Source: UBA6624 sp964343345 [NCBI: uncultured bacterium] (lineage in GTDB: Bacteria > UBP7 > UBA6624). Taken from it: a stretch of 5,739 nucleotides of DNA. A program made the position numbers and the translations under genes. A model generated the notes under the pieces. It was not told the DNA's origin. It was given only the letters and a program-made list of their open reading frames with translations, and searched no databases. Within the stretch, counting starts at the first letter, position 1, and the number at the start of each line of letters is the position of its first letter. Positions 1 to 5,739 of the stretch are shown piece after piece. The DNA is taken from positions 1 through 5,739 of the forward strand of contig CAYFJE010000066.1 in the NCBI GenBank assembly GCA_964343345.1. The letters are read 5' to 3'.

Positions 1-219
1 AAGAATTTAGCAACTGGAGGAAGCGGCGATATTTTATCTGGTCTTATAGGAGGTCTTCTAGCCCAAAAAATAAAACCGTTGGATTCCGCAATTATTGGCT
101 CATGGATACATGGAAGAGCTGGAAGCATCATTGCAGAAAATGGAACACCAAGGCAATCTGTATCAGCTTCAGATATAGCTGAGTCAATAAAATCAGCATG
201 GATGGAACTAAATGTATAG
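1..219 (+). CDS. nnrD: ADP/ATP-dependent NAD(P)H-hydrate dehydratase, C-terminal end (partial, 5' end outside window)
   Basis: Frame 1 is open from the first base to a TAG at 217-219 and encodes the last 72 residues of a protein whose start lies upstream. Visible residues 3-14 carry the LATGGSGDILSG motif typical of the C-terminal YjeF/CARKD dehydratase family (ribokinase-like fold), in which the GxGD aspartate (D10 here) is the catalytic residue. It is followed by GLLAQ and by the conserved WIHGRAG stretch (residues 36-42). The family converts S-NADHX/NADPHX back to NAD(P)H in the cytoplasm, a metabolite-repair reaction. In many bacteria it is fused behind an NnrE epimerase domain; the visible part cannot tell whether that is so here. 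Its last 8 bases overlap the start of alr, so the two are probably co-transcribed. The family call is strong; fusion state and full length are unknown. Confidence 0.88.
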   Translation, partial: KNLATGGSGDILSGLIGGLLAQKIKPLDSAIIGSWIHGRAGSIIAENGTPRQSVSASDIAESIKSAWMELNV

Positions 220-1345
220 AAGAGTTTGGTCAGAAATAGATTTAGACAACCTTAAACACAACCTGAGGATTTTGAAAACTTATATAGGACCTGTTGGGCT
301 TTGGGCAGTCGTTAAAGCCGATGCTTATGGTCATGGTGCTGTAGAGGTTTCAAAAGCAATACAAAATTCAAATATAAGGGGATTATGTGTTGCAAGCCTT
401 GAAGAAGCAATTGAACTCAGAGAAAACGGAATAAAGGTTGAAATTCTTGTTCTCGGAGAAACTGTGCCTGAAGGAGTCCCATTACTTCAACATCATAAAA
501 TTACACAATGCCTTTTTAGACCGGAGCATTTAGAAGGTTGGGAAAAACAACTTGACCCTAACCTTCCTGCACCAAAAATACATGTCAAGATAGATACTGG
601 AATGCATCGTCTAGGCGTTCCTCCTGCTTCTCTAAAAAATCTTGCACGAGAATTTGAGAAAGGCACTTTTAATCCAACTGGGATTTTCTCTCATTTTCAT
701 GTAGCAGACACTGATCCGAAATCAACAAATTTGGCTTTGAAAAAATTCAGAAGCGCCTTAGAAAAGGCTCAATGGATGGAAAAATTCCCGGAATGCGAGA
801 GACATATTGCAAATTCTCCAGCATTGTTAAGAGGTGCAGAATATTATATGGATTCTGTTAGGCTTGGATATCTTCTTTACGGATCCAAACCTAATGGTAT
901 TAACTTGAAGACATGCCCCCCGGTTCTTCCTGTAATGAGTGTACATGCAAGAGTTGTTGACAGAAAAACAATAGAAAAAGATGAAGGATTTGGATATGGA
1001 AACATAAAAAAATTCAATCAGCCAAAAAGGCTTGCAATCGTTCCAATAGGTTATGCCGATGGATACATGAGAACGCTTACAGGATCTTCAGAAGTGTTAT
1101 TAAGAGGAAAAAGAGCACCAGTTGTTGGTGCTATATCAATGGATTTCTTACATGTAGATATATCTGAAATCCCTGATGTTGAGATTGGAGACAAAGTCAC
1201 ACTTCTAGGAAAGCAAGGAGGTGATGAGATAACGATGATGGATTTGGCAAGATGGGGAAAAACAATACCTTATGAAATGCTTTGCTCTTTTGGAAAAAGA
1301 CCTCCAAGACAATTCAAGAACACTGAAAGTAAGTTAAGAATTTGA
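212..1345 (+). CDS. alr: Alanine racemase (PLP-dependent)
   Basis: This 377-residue protein is of normal length for bacterial Alr and interconverts L- and D-alanine in the cytoplasm, supplying D-alanine for peptidoglycan. The PLP lysine is K35 in VVKADAYGHG. Compared with the well-studied Geobacillus enzyme I match K126 (carbamylated lysine) and R133 in VKIDTGMHRLG, H161, R217 in VRLGYLLYG (contacts the PLP pyridine nitrogen), Y262 in GFGYG (the second catalytic base, on the opposite face), Y281 in IGYADGY, M310-D311 and Y354 in IPYEMLCS. All key residues are present, so the enzyme should be active. The N-terminal TIM barrel (to about residue 235) and C-terminal beta domain are both complete. 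The ATG at 212 overlaps the nnrD end by 8 bases, with a weak GGATGGA Shine-Dalgarno-like stretch at 200-206. The TGA at 1343-1345 overlaps the next start. Confidence 0.96.
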   Translation: MYRRVWSEIDLDNLKHNLRILKTYIGPVGLWAVVKADAYGHGAVEVSKAIQNSNIRGLCVASLEEAIELRENGIKVEILVLGETVPEGVPLLQHHKITQCLFRPEHLEGWEKQLDPNLPAPKIHVKIDTGMHRLGVPPASLKNLAREFEKGTFNPTGIFSHFHVADTDPKSTNLALKKFRSALEKAQWMEKFPECERHIANSPALLRGAEYYMDSVRLGYLLYGSKPNGINLKTCPPVLPVMSVHARVVDRKTIEKDEGFGYGNIKKFNQPKRLAIVPIGYADGYMRTLTGSSEVLLRGKRAPVVGAISMDFLHVDISEIPDVEIGDKVTLLGKQGGDEITMMDLARWGKTIPYEMLCSFGKRPPRQFKNTESKLRI

Positions 1346-1944
1346 TTAATTTTTCAACAAGAGACATAAGAGGGATTGGCCATATGTTTGTCATATACCT
1401 TTTATTTTTACCAATAATAAAAACAGAATCAGATGCCCTTTATCTATCTTTGTGTGGAATAATCCTGGCAATTGCATGGCCAAAAATACCTTTCCTGAAC
1501 ACACTTTATGAAAAATGGCCAGACTGGGGGATAATCTCATATCCAATATCTGTCGGATTGTCTGTTTTGCTGTTCAAAATTACAGCAATTCTTCACAACA
1601 TGGAAGAAACATCAGTATTGGAATTCGCAAGAGTAACGTGTCTATGCATGGCCATATCAGATCCAATTCATGGATTTCTAGGAAGAAGACTCAAAAATAA
1701 AAAAAAGAAAAATTACCATGGTTTGCTATTCTCTATCCCTATCTTGATACTTGTTTCGAATTATTGGATAGAAAAAACCTCTATAAACTGGTACTGGGTC
1801 AACTTCAAAGAAAATCCAATTACATCTTCCTTGCCATTTATTATCGGAACAACAACGGAACTGTGGTGGAAATGGATTTCAGATAATCTTGGAATGATTT
1901 TTATGACATGGCTTACATTCACTATGCTTTTCTACTTAATATAA
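1342..1944 (+). CDS. Multi-pass membrane protein, divergent phytol/dolichol kinase-like
   Basis: This 200-residue, strongly hydrophobic protein has about six or seven membrane segments (roughly residues 13-26, 32-47, 66-85, 92-106, 127-142, 160-175 and 183-199). I did not recognise it by overall sequence, but its motif order resembles the CTP-dependent phytol/dolichol kinase superfamily (SEC59/VTE5-like): R10-x3-H14 near the N terminus (family RKxxH), SDPIHGFLGRR at 106-116 (family ADPxAGxxGRR), KNYHG at 123-127 (family KSxEG), and E173 followed by SDNL at 180-183 (family E...DNL). Several positions are substituted (K to G, KS to KN, E to H), so activity and substrate are uncertain. Such enzymes phosphorylate lipid alcohols at the membrane. 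The TTG start at 1342 overlaps the alr stop by 4 bases and is preferred because R10 and H14 lie just before the alternative ATG at 1384. It precedes an ABC transporter pair by 19 bases. Confidence 0.5.
   Translation: MINFSTRDIRGIGHMFVIYLLFLPIIKTESDALYLSLCGIILAIAWPKIPFLNTLYEKWPDWGIISYPISVGLSVLLFKITAILHNMEETSVLEFARVTCLCMAISDPIHGFLGRRLKNKKKKNYHGLLFSIPILILVSNYWIEKTSINWYWVNFKENPITSSLPFIIGTTTELWWKWISDNLGMIFMTWLTFTMLFYLI
1368..1374 (+). promoter_or_regulatory. Possible Shine-Dalgarno for an alternative ATG start at 1384
   Basis: AAGAGGG lies 9 bases before the in-frame ATG at 1384, which would shorten the membrane protein by 14 residues. The TTG at 1342 has no clear Shine-Dalgarno of its own and would rely on coupling to alr. 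The ribosome-binding signal therefore favours 1384, while the conserved-looking R-x3-H motif just upstream of it favours 1342. The start is not settled. Confidence 0.3.
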
Positions 1945-1963
1945 TCCTTTCCCGGTTAAAAAA

Positions 1964-2689
1964 ATGAATGCAACAGTCTTTAAAGAAATAGTCCTTGAAC
2001 TGAAAAACTTAAGTATTGGATATGATTTAAAAAAACCAATACTTGAAAATGTAAATCTTGAAATCGAAAAAGGTGAAATAATTGGACTTGTTGGCCCTTC
2101 AGGTGCAGGAAAAACAACTCTTTTAAAAACAATAGCTTCAATAATCCCTCAAATATCTGGAGAAATCTGCATACTTGGGGAATGTTGTGCTGAATGTGTT
2201 CCATCTGGAAATATTGGCTACATTCCACAAAGACTTGGTCTTGTTAACAATAAAACTGTTATGGAAAATGTTGTTTTTGGTCACTTCCATAAAATGAATT
2301 TTTTTGATGTAATGCTTTCAAATCCAAATGATGAAGTTCTGAAAGAAGCAACAGAAATACTTGAATCACTTGAAATAAGCGAAAAAGCAAATGATCAAGT
2401 CAAATTCCTTTCTGGAGGAGAAAGAAAAAGAGTTGCAATTGCAAGAACACTCCTTCAAAAGCCAAAAATAATACTTGCTGATGAATTTTTAGGCGAACTT
2501 GACGATGAAACATCAATAAGTGTTGGTTTCAAAATGTTCAACTACGTAAAAAAGAATGGTTCAAGTATCATTTTTGTCGACCATAATCCAGCAAGAGCAA
2601 TGGGGGTCTCCGACAAAATCTTTAAAGTTTGTGAAAAAAAAGTTATTGAGCTTGGCAAAAAAGAACAAGATGTTGAAATTTCAATATGA
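1964..2689 (+). CDS. ABC transporter ATP-binding protein, PhnC-like (phosphonate/phosphate family)
   Basis: This 241-residue cytoplasmic ATPase would power import through the permease encoded next. All ABC motifs are in order: A-loop aromatic Y20, Walker A GPSGAGKT (44-51), Q-loop Q89 in GYIPQ, signature LSGGE (149-153), Walker B IILADE (169-174), D-loop ELDDE (178-182) and switch H207 in FVDHN. The helical-domain stretch ENVVFGHF (101-108), followed by a spacer of PhnC-like length, matches phosphonate importers better than general ABC ATPases, as does the PhnE-like neighbour. One oddity is that the usual proline after Walker B DE is phenylalanine (ADEF). The ATG at 1964 follows the membrane protein gene by 19 bases with no obvious Shine-Dalgarno, so coupling or leaderless-style initiation is possible. 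The true substrate could be phosphonate, phosphite or another oxyanion; the sequence does not decide. Confidence 0.85.
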   Translation: MNATVFKEIVLELKNLSIGYDLKKPILENVNLEIEKGEIIGLVGPSGAGKTTLLKTIASIIPQISGEICILGECCAECVPSGNIGYIPQRLGLVNNKTVMENVVFGHFHKMNFFDVMLSNPNDEVLKEATEILESLEISEKANDQVKFLSGGERKRVAIARTLLQKPKIILADEFLGELDDETSISVGFKMFNYVKKNGSSIIFVDHNPARAMGVSDKIFKVCEKKVIELGKKEQDVEISI

Positions 2690-3507
2690 ATAAAAAAAAG
2701 AAATCTCATTTTAACTTTTTGTTAATAATCTTTTTTTTATTCTTATTTGCAAGCAATCTAAATCTCGATGCTGGATCAATAATTGATGGCGGGAAAAATT
2801 CAAAAGATTTTCTACAGGAAGCATTGCCTTTGGACATGAGCATCTTTAATCCCCAACCCTACCCTGAATGCGAAAAAAAAATTCCATTTTTCTGTAGTAT
2901 TGCATGGCTCGGACTTTCGGAAACATTTCAAATGGCATACATTTCAACGATATTGGGATTCTTGTTGGCAATACCATTTTCAGTTTTTGCATCTTCTAAT
3001 TTAAATTTTGGAAAAATAAAATTTTTATCACGATCAATACTCTCATTTATACGTGTTTTACCAAGTCTTGTATGGGCGATTTTTTTCGTGGTTGCAGTTG
3101 GCTTAGGTCCACTTGCAGGAGTGCTTGCAATGACACTTTATACTGTCGGATTTCTTGGGAAACTACAGTACGAAACATTTGAAGGAATAAGCAATCACCC
3201 AATCGAAAGTGCAAAAGCTCTCGGGATGAAAAAATGGCAGGTAGTTCGTCATGTTGTTTTCCCCGAATCGGCAAACAACTTGATGTCCCAACTTCTTTTC
3301 ATGCTTGAATACAACATAAGACATGGTGCAATCATTGGACTTGTGGGAGCTGGAGGGATTGGATACTACCTCAATCTTTATCTTAAACTTGGAATTTATG
3401 ATCGAGTAATGTCTGTATTAATGGTTATGTTTTTAAGCGTTATGCTAATTGATTTAATTAGTGCAAATTTAAGAAAAAAATATTTCAATAATGTGAAAAA
3501 TATTTAA
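2686..3507 (+). CDS. ABC transporter permease, PhnE-like (phosphonate/phosphate family)
   Basis: This 273-residue inner-membrane permease would pair with the PhnC-like ATPase, probably as a homodimer. A lysine-rich start is followed by one membrane segment (about 10-27) and then a non-cytoplasmic loop of roughly 45-50 residues. The binding-protein-dependent transport domain runs from about residue 75 to 260. Within it are SETFQMAYIST, IRVLPSLVWAIFF (122-134), VGLGPLAGVLA (138-148), GFLGKL (155-160), the EAA loop that docks on the ATPase (E174 to P193, with G180), and the PhnE-typical EYNIRHGAIIGLVGAGGIG (208-226). Length and motif order fit full-length PhnE. Its ATG overlaps the upstream stop in ATGA (2686-2689), indicating translational coupling. 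The TAA at 3505-3507 overlaps the end of the opposite-strand msrA. No PhnD-like binding protein is encoded in the window. Confidence 0.88.
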   Translation: MNKKKKSHFNFLLIIFFLFLFASNLNLDAGSIIDGGKNSKDFLQEALPLDMSIFNPQPYPECEKKIPFFCSIAWLGLSETFQMAYISTILGFLLAIPFSVFASSNLNFGKIKFLSRSILSFIRVLPSLVWAIFFVVAVGLGPLAGVLAMTLYTVGFLGKLQYETFEGISNHPIESAKALGMKKWQVVRHVVFPESANNLMSQLLFMLEYNIRHGAIIGLVGAGGIGYYLNLYLKLGIYDRVMSVLMVMFLSVMLIDLISANLRKKYFNNVKNI

Positions 3508-4058
3508 AATCTATCTAATTTTTTCTTAATAACAATCTGACAATATGGTTCATTTTTATTCAATTCATAATAATTTTGATGATAACCTTCAGCTTTATAA
3601 AAATCATTTAAAGGTTGTATCGTTGTAACAATCGGATTGCTAAAAACCTTTCTTTCTTCAAGAGATTCAATGAATTTTTCAGAAATCTTTTTTTGTTCTT
3701 CGCTTACATAAAATATTGCAGATCGATACTGTGTTCCAATGTCTGCTCCCTGACGATTGAGTGTTGTTGGATCATGTGTCTCAAAAAAAACCTTCAGTAA
3801 ATCTTTAAACGTTGTAATTTCAGGATTGAAAGATATCCTGCATACTTCGGCGTGACCAGTTGAACCAGAACAGACAGATTTGTAATCAGGATTCTCTGAA
3901 AAACCACCACAATAACCCGAAACAACATCCTTGACTCCATCAACCCTCAAGAAGATGGCTTCCACACACCAGAAACAACCTGCACCAAAAACAGCCGTTT
4001 CAAGATTGTCTTTGTTCAAATCACCAATACCTATCTTTGTTTTTTTTGTAAAAATCAA
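3504..4058 (-). CDS. msrA: Peptide methionine sulfoxide reductase MsrA
   Basis: This 184-residue enzyme reduces the S form of methionine sulfoxide in proteins and free methionine, repairing oxidative damage. The active-site motif GCFWC is at 27-31 with nucleophile C28. Further family motifs are SGYCGG (47-52), YKSVCSGSTGHAEV (59-72), the F-x2-HDPTTLNRQGADIGTQYRS-type core (about 92-113) and EGYHQNYY (157-164). C173 in PYC sits where the E. coli enzyme has its resolving cysteine (C198), so a disulfide relay to thioredoxin is likely. There is no signal peptide, so it is cytoplasmic. The open frame starts with TTG at 4058, 38 bases inside the upstream epimerase gene. A second TTG at 4019 (L14) lies one base beyond the epimerase stop and gives a more usual N terminus, so the start is unsettled. 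The stop overlaps the convergent permease gene by 4 bases. Confidence 0.94.
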   Translation of the reverse strand: MIFTKKTKIGIGDLNKDNLETAVFGAGCFWCVEAIFLRVDGVKDVVSGYCGGFSENPDYKSVCSGSTGHAEVCRISFNPEITTFKDLLKVFFETHDPTTLNRQGADIGTQYRSAIFYVSEEQKKISEKFIESLEERKVFSNPIVTTIQPLNDFYKAEGYHQNYYELNKNEPYCQIVIKKKLDRF

Positions 4059-4992
4059 ATGTCATATTCAGACCCTTGTCTATATCTACAGAAGGATTCC
4101 AGCCAAGAAGTTCTTTTGATTCTGAATCATCAGAAATAAAATCACCAACCTCTATTGATTTTCTTTCTTCTGGCCACTCAACATTAACGACCTTGCTCAA
4201 GCCGACAATCTTGACTATCTTTTCAGCCATTGAAGCAAAAGATATCCTTTCGGGAGCACCAAGATTCAATATCTTCCCATCGACTTTAGCCGGCTCAATA
4301 GAACAAATTTTGGAAAAAGCGTCTGCTATGTCACCAACCCATGCATATTCTCTCAACTGTTCGCCTTTGCCATAAATCGTCAAATCCTTTCCATCCATTG
4401 CAAGTCTGAAAAACCAATTCAATATTCCCCATTTTGAATGTTCCATTTGATGTCTTGGACCATAAGCATTTGTAAATCTTACTGAACATGCATTTAGATT
4501 TTTTGTCCTTGAAAGAACTAAAGCATACTGTTCACCTGCTGTCTTATTCACTCCATATATATCTGTTGGATTCAAAGCGGTTTTTTTTGTTGCTGGAGGA
4601 TTCAAAACCTTACCATACTGACCTCTTGTCCCTCCATAAACAAACAACCCTTTTGGACAGTTTTCTTTCATTGCATAAAGAAACCTCAATGTTCCTAATG
4701 CATTATGGCTTAAGTCATTTTCAGGATCAGTCATTGAATCAACATGGCTAACATGCCCTGCCAAATGGACAACAACATCATTTCCTTTTAAAAAAGAAGC
4801 ATATTTTTTTGGATTTCGAATATCTGCTTCTAAGATTTCGCCTTTGAAATCTTTTAGATTAAAAGAGTTTGCTCCAGAACCTTTCAAAAAACCATCAATC
4901 ACACTGACCTTAAAGCCTTTTGATTCAAGATCTAAAGCAACATTGCTGCCAACAAAACCAGCTCCGCCAGTAACCAAAACTCTTCTCGACAT
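4021..4992 (-). CDS. NAD-dependent nucleotide-sugar epimerase/dehydratase (extended SDR)
   Basis: This 323-residue cytoplasmic enzyme is probably a modifier of an NDP-sugar for surface polysaccharide. The Rossmann dinucleotide motif is GGAGFVG (9-15), with D33 at the end of strand 2 expected to bind the NAD ribose and D57-I58 near the adenine. The catalytic pair is Y146 and K150 in IYGVNK, with T122 in YGGTRGQYG as the likely third residue, a variant of the commoner SS-x-YG form. RFTNAYGPR (172-180) and YAWVGDIADA (216-225) are typical of UDP-glucose 4-epimerase-like enzymes, but substrate and exact reaction (epimerase versus 4,6-dehydratase) cannot be fixed. Its ATG shares one base with the upstream nucleotidyltransferase stop (TAATG) and has AGAGG at 5003-5007, 10 bases before it. 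The coupling to a sugar nucleotidyltransferase supports a nucleotide-sugar role. Confidence 0.88.
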   Translation of the reverse strand: MSRRVLVTGGAGFVGSNVALDLESKGFKVSVIDGFLKGSGANSFNLKDFKGEILEADIRNPKKYASFLKGNDVVVHLAGHVSHVDSMTDPENDLSHNALGTLRFLYAMKENCPKGLFVYGGTRGQYGKVLNPPATKKTALNPTDIYGVNKTAGEQYALVLSRTKNLNACSVRFTNAYGPRHQMEHSKWGILNWFFRLAMDGKDLTIYGKGEQLREYAWVGDIADAFSKICSIEPAKVDGKILNLGAPERISFASMAEKIVKIVGLSKVVNVEWPEERKSIEVGDFISDDSESKELLGWNPSVDIDKGLNMTFDFYKKNKDRYW

Positions 4993-5739
4993 TAATCGGG
5001 AACCTCTAACACGGATCTATCTCCAAGAACAACATTCAGCCTAGGATCGACATTTCCCTTAACAACACATTCTTCACCAATAAGACAATCAGACATTGGA
5101 TATGAAACTGCTGAAAGAGTACATTTGTCCATAATTATAGAATTTCCGACATCTACAGTGTTCAAACGACAATTTTTTCCTATACTCGTTCCAGCACTTA
5201 TGTTGGAATTTCTAATAACAGAACCTTCTCCAATATAAACAGGTCCTTCTATGTATGAATTTTCAACAACAGCGCCTTTTTCTATTATGACTTCTCCATT
5301 CAGTCTTCCACCTGACATTTGTCCATCTATTCTTGTTTCGATATCCTGAAGAAGGAGTGTGTTTGCCTCGATTAAATCTTTTGGAAGCCCTGTGTCTTTC
5401 CACCAACCATCAACCCTCATATGGTGAACTTTGACAGAATCGTTAATTAAACCCTGTATAGCATCTGTTATTTCATATTCTCCCCTTTTTGAGGGTTTGA
5501 GATTTTCAATTATTTTATGGATTTTTTTATCAAAAAAATAAATACCTACAAGAGCCAAGTCTGAAGGAGGAATTTCAGGTTTTTCAACCATTCCAACCAA
5601 TTCATCATTTTCAAAAATTGCTACTCCAAACTGCTGAGGTCTATCAACTTTTGAAAGAAGAACCATTGAATCCATTTTTTTGGACTCGAATTCATTAACA
5701 TACTTTTTAACTCCACCTTTCAAAACATTGTCTCCCAAG
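4992..5739 (-). CDS. Glucose-1-phosphate thymidylyltransferase-like (long RmlA form), partial, N terminus outside window
   Basis: The frame is open to the window edge. The first visible codon is TTG for the leucine before GDN, a conserved internal motif, so this is not the start; by comparison with the long form roughly 100 N-terminal residues are missing. The 248 visible residues hold GDN (2-4, metal-binding aspartate), FGVA (37-40), VEKP (51-54), VGIYFFD (64-70), PSKRGEYEITDAI (82-94) and GWWKDTG (111-117, second metal aspartate D115), all typical of sugar-1-phosphate nucleotidyltransferases. From about residue 135 to 240 there is a left-handed beta-helix of hexapeptide repeats, with I/V every six residues, ending in DPRLNVVLGDRSVLEV. 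This architecture is the long RmlA type found in archaea and many bacteria. It would join a sugar 1-phosphate to an NTP, probably dTTP or UTP, feeding the epimerase/dehydratase encoded one base downstream. Nucleotide specificity is not visible. Confidence 0.87.
   Translation of the reverse strand, partial: LGDNVLKGGVKKYVNEFESKKMDSMVLLSKVDRPQQFGVAIFENDELVGMVEKPEIPPSDLALVGIYFFDKKIHKIIENLKPSKRGEYEITDAIQGLINDSVKVHHMRVDGWWKDTGLPKDLIEANTLLLQDIETRIDGQMSGGRLNGEVIIEKGAVVENSYIEGPVYIGEGSVIRNSNISAGTSIGKNCRLNTVDVGNSIIMDKCTLSAVSYPMSDCLIGEECVVKGNVDPRLNVVLGDRSVLEVPD
5003..5007 (-). promoter_or_regulatory. Shine-Dalgarno for the epimerase/dehydratase gene
   Basis: On the minus strand AGAGG precedes the ATG at 4992-4990 by 10 bases and lies inside the end of the nucleotidyltransferase gene. 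It supports this ATG as the true start and, with the TAATG stop-start overlap, suggests coupled translation of the two nucleotide-sugar enzymes. Confidence 0.55.

Noticed and set aside
1945-1963. Possible promoter or terminator between the membrane protein and the PhnC-like gene
   Set aside because: The 19-base gap is too short for a full promoter, and I see no hairpin with a T-run or convincing -10/-35 pair there.
1980-2228. 82-codon minus-strand open frame within the PhnC-like gene
   Set aside because: It lies fully opposite a clear ABC ATPase with all motifs intact, has no recognisable domain, and is rich in F, L and Q as expected from the antisense of a Lys/Glu-rich gene.
3480-3530. Rho-independent terminator at the convergent junction
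   Set aside because: The stretch is AT-rich with T- and A-runs, but I could find no GC-rich stem next to them.
4076-4375. 99-codon plus-strand open frame opposite the epimerase C-terminal half
   Set aside because: Antisense shadow of a well-conserved SDR region, with no independent support.
4488-4751. 87-codon plus-strand open frame opposite the epimerase gene
   Set aside because: Its Leu/His/Ser-rich low-complexity content is what the reverse of the SDR coding sequence would give; no domain or own ribosome-binding site is visible.
5736-5738. TTG as the start codon of the nucleotidyltransferase
   Set aside because: It encodes the conserved leucine of the LGDN motif, which lies about 100 residues into this family, and the window ends here, so the gene simply continues upstream.

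Overview
This window is AT-rich (about 35-38% GC by eye) and almost entirely coding. It holds eight genes, two of them cut by the window edges. The longest intergenic gap is 19 bases (1945-1963), and no stretch without a gene approaches 300 bases. Compact overlapping genes, several likely TTG starts and the families present (alanine racemase, NAD(P)H-hydrate dehydratase, PhnC/PhnE-type ABC transporter, MsrA) point to a bacterium with a peptidoglycan wall. I cannot assign a phylum from the sequence alone. No RNA gene, mobile element, CRISPR array, long repeat, promoter or terminator could be supported.

Left half, plus strand (1-3507): five genes lie in tight order. They are the 3' end of an NAD(P)H-hydrate dehydratase (nnrD); alanine racemase (alr); a small multi-pass membrane protein that looks like a divergent member of the phytol/dolichol kinase superfamily; a PhnC-like ABC ATPase; and a PhnE-like permease. 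Junctions are an 8-base overlap, a 4-base overlap (TTGA), a 19-base gap and a 4-base overlap (ATGA). This suggests one transcript with translational coupling. nnrD repairs damaged NAD(P)H and alr makes D-alanine for the cell wall. The PhnC/PhnE pair would form the membrane core of a phosphonate/phosphite/phosphate-type importer, but no binding protein (PhnD) is encoded here.

Right half, minus strand (3504-5739, read right to left): three genes. They are a sugar-1-phosphate nucleotidyltransferase of the long RmlA type (5' end outside the window), an extended-SDR NAD-dependent sugar epimerase/dehydratase, and peptide methionine sulfoxide reductase MsrA. The first two share one base (TAATG) and plausibly act in sequence, making a nucleotide sugar and then modifying it for surface polysaccharide. 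msrA overlaps or directly abuts the epimerase end and is probably a passenger in the operon.

The two operons converge and overlap at a palindromic TTAA (3504-3507), where both terminal TAA stops lie. The most interesting item is the phytol/dolichol-kinase-like membrane protein between alr and the transporter genes. Nothing here amounts to a clearly new defence or mobile system.
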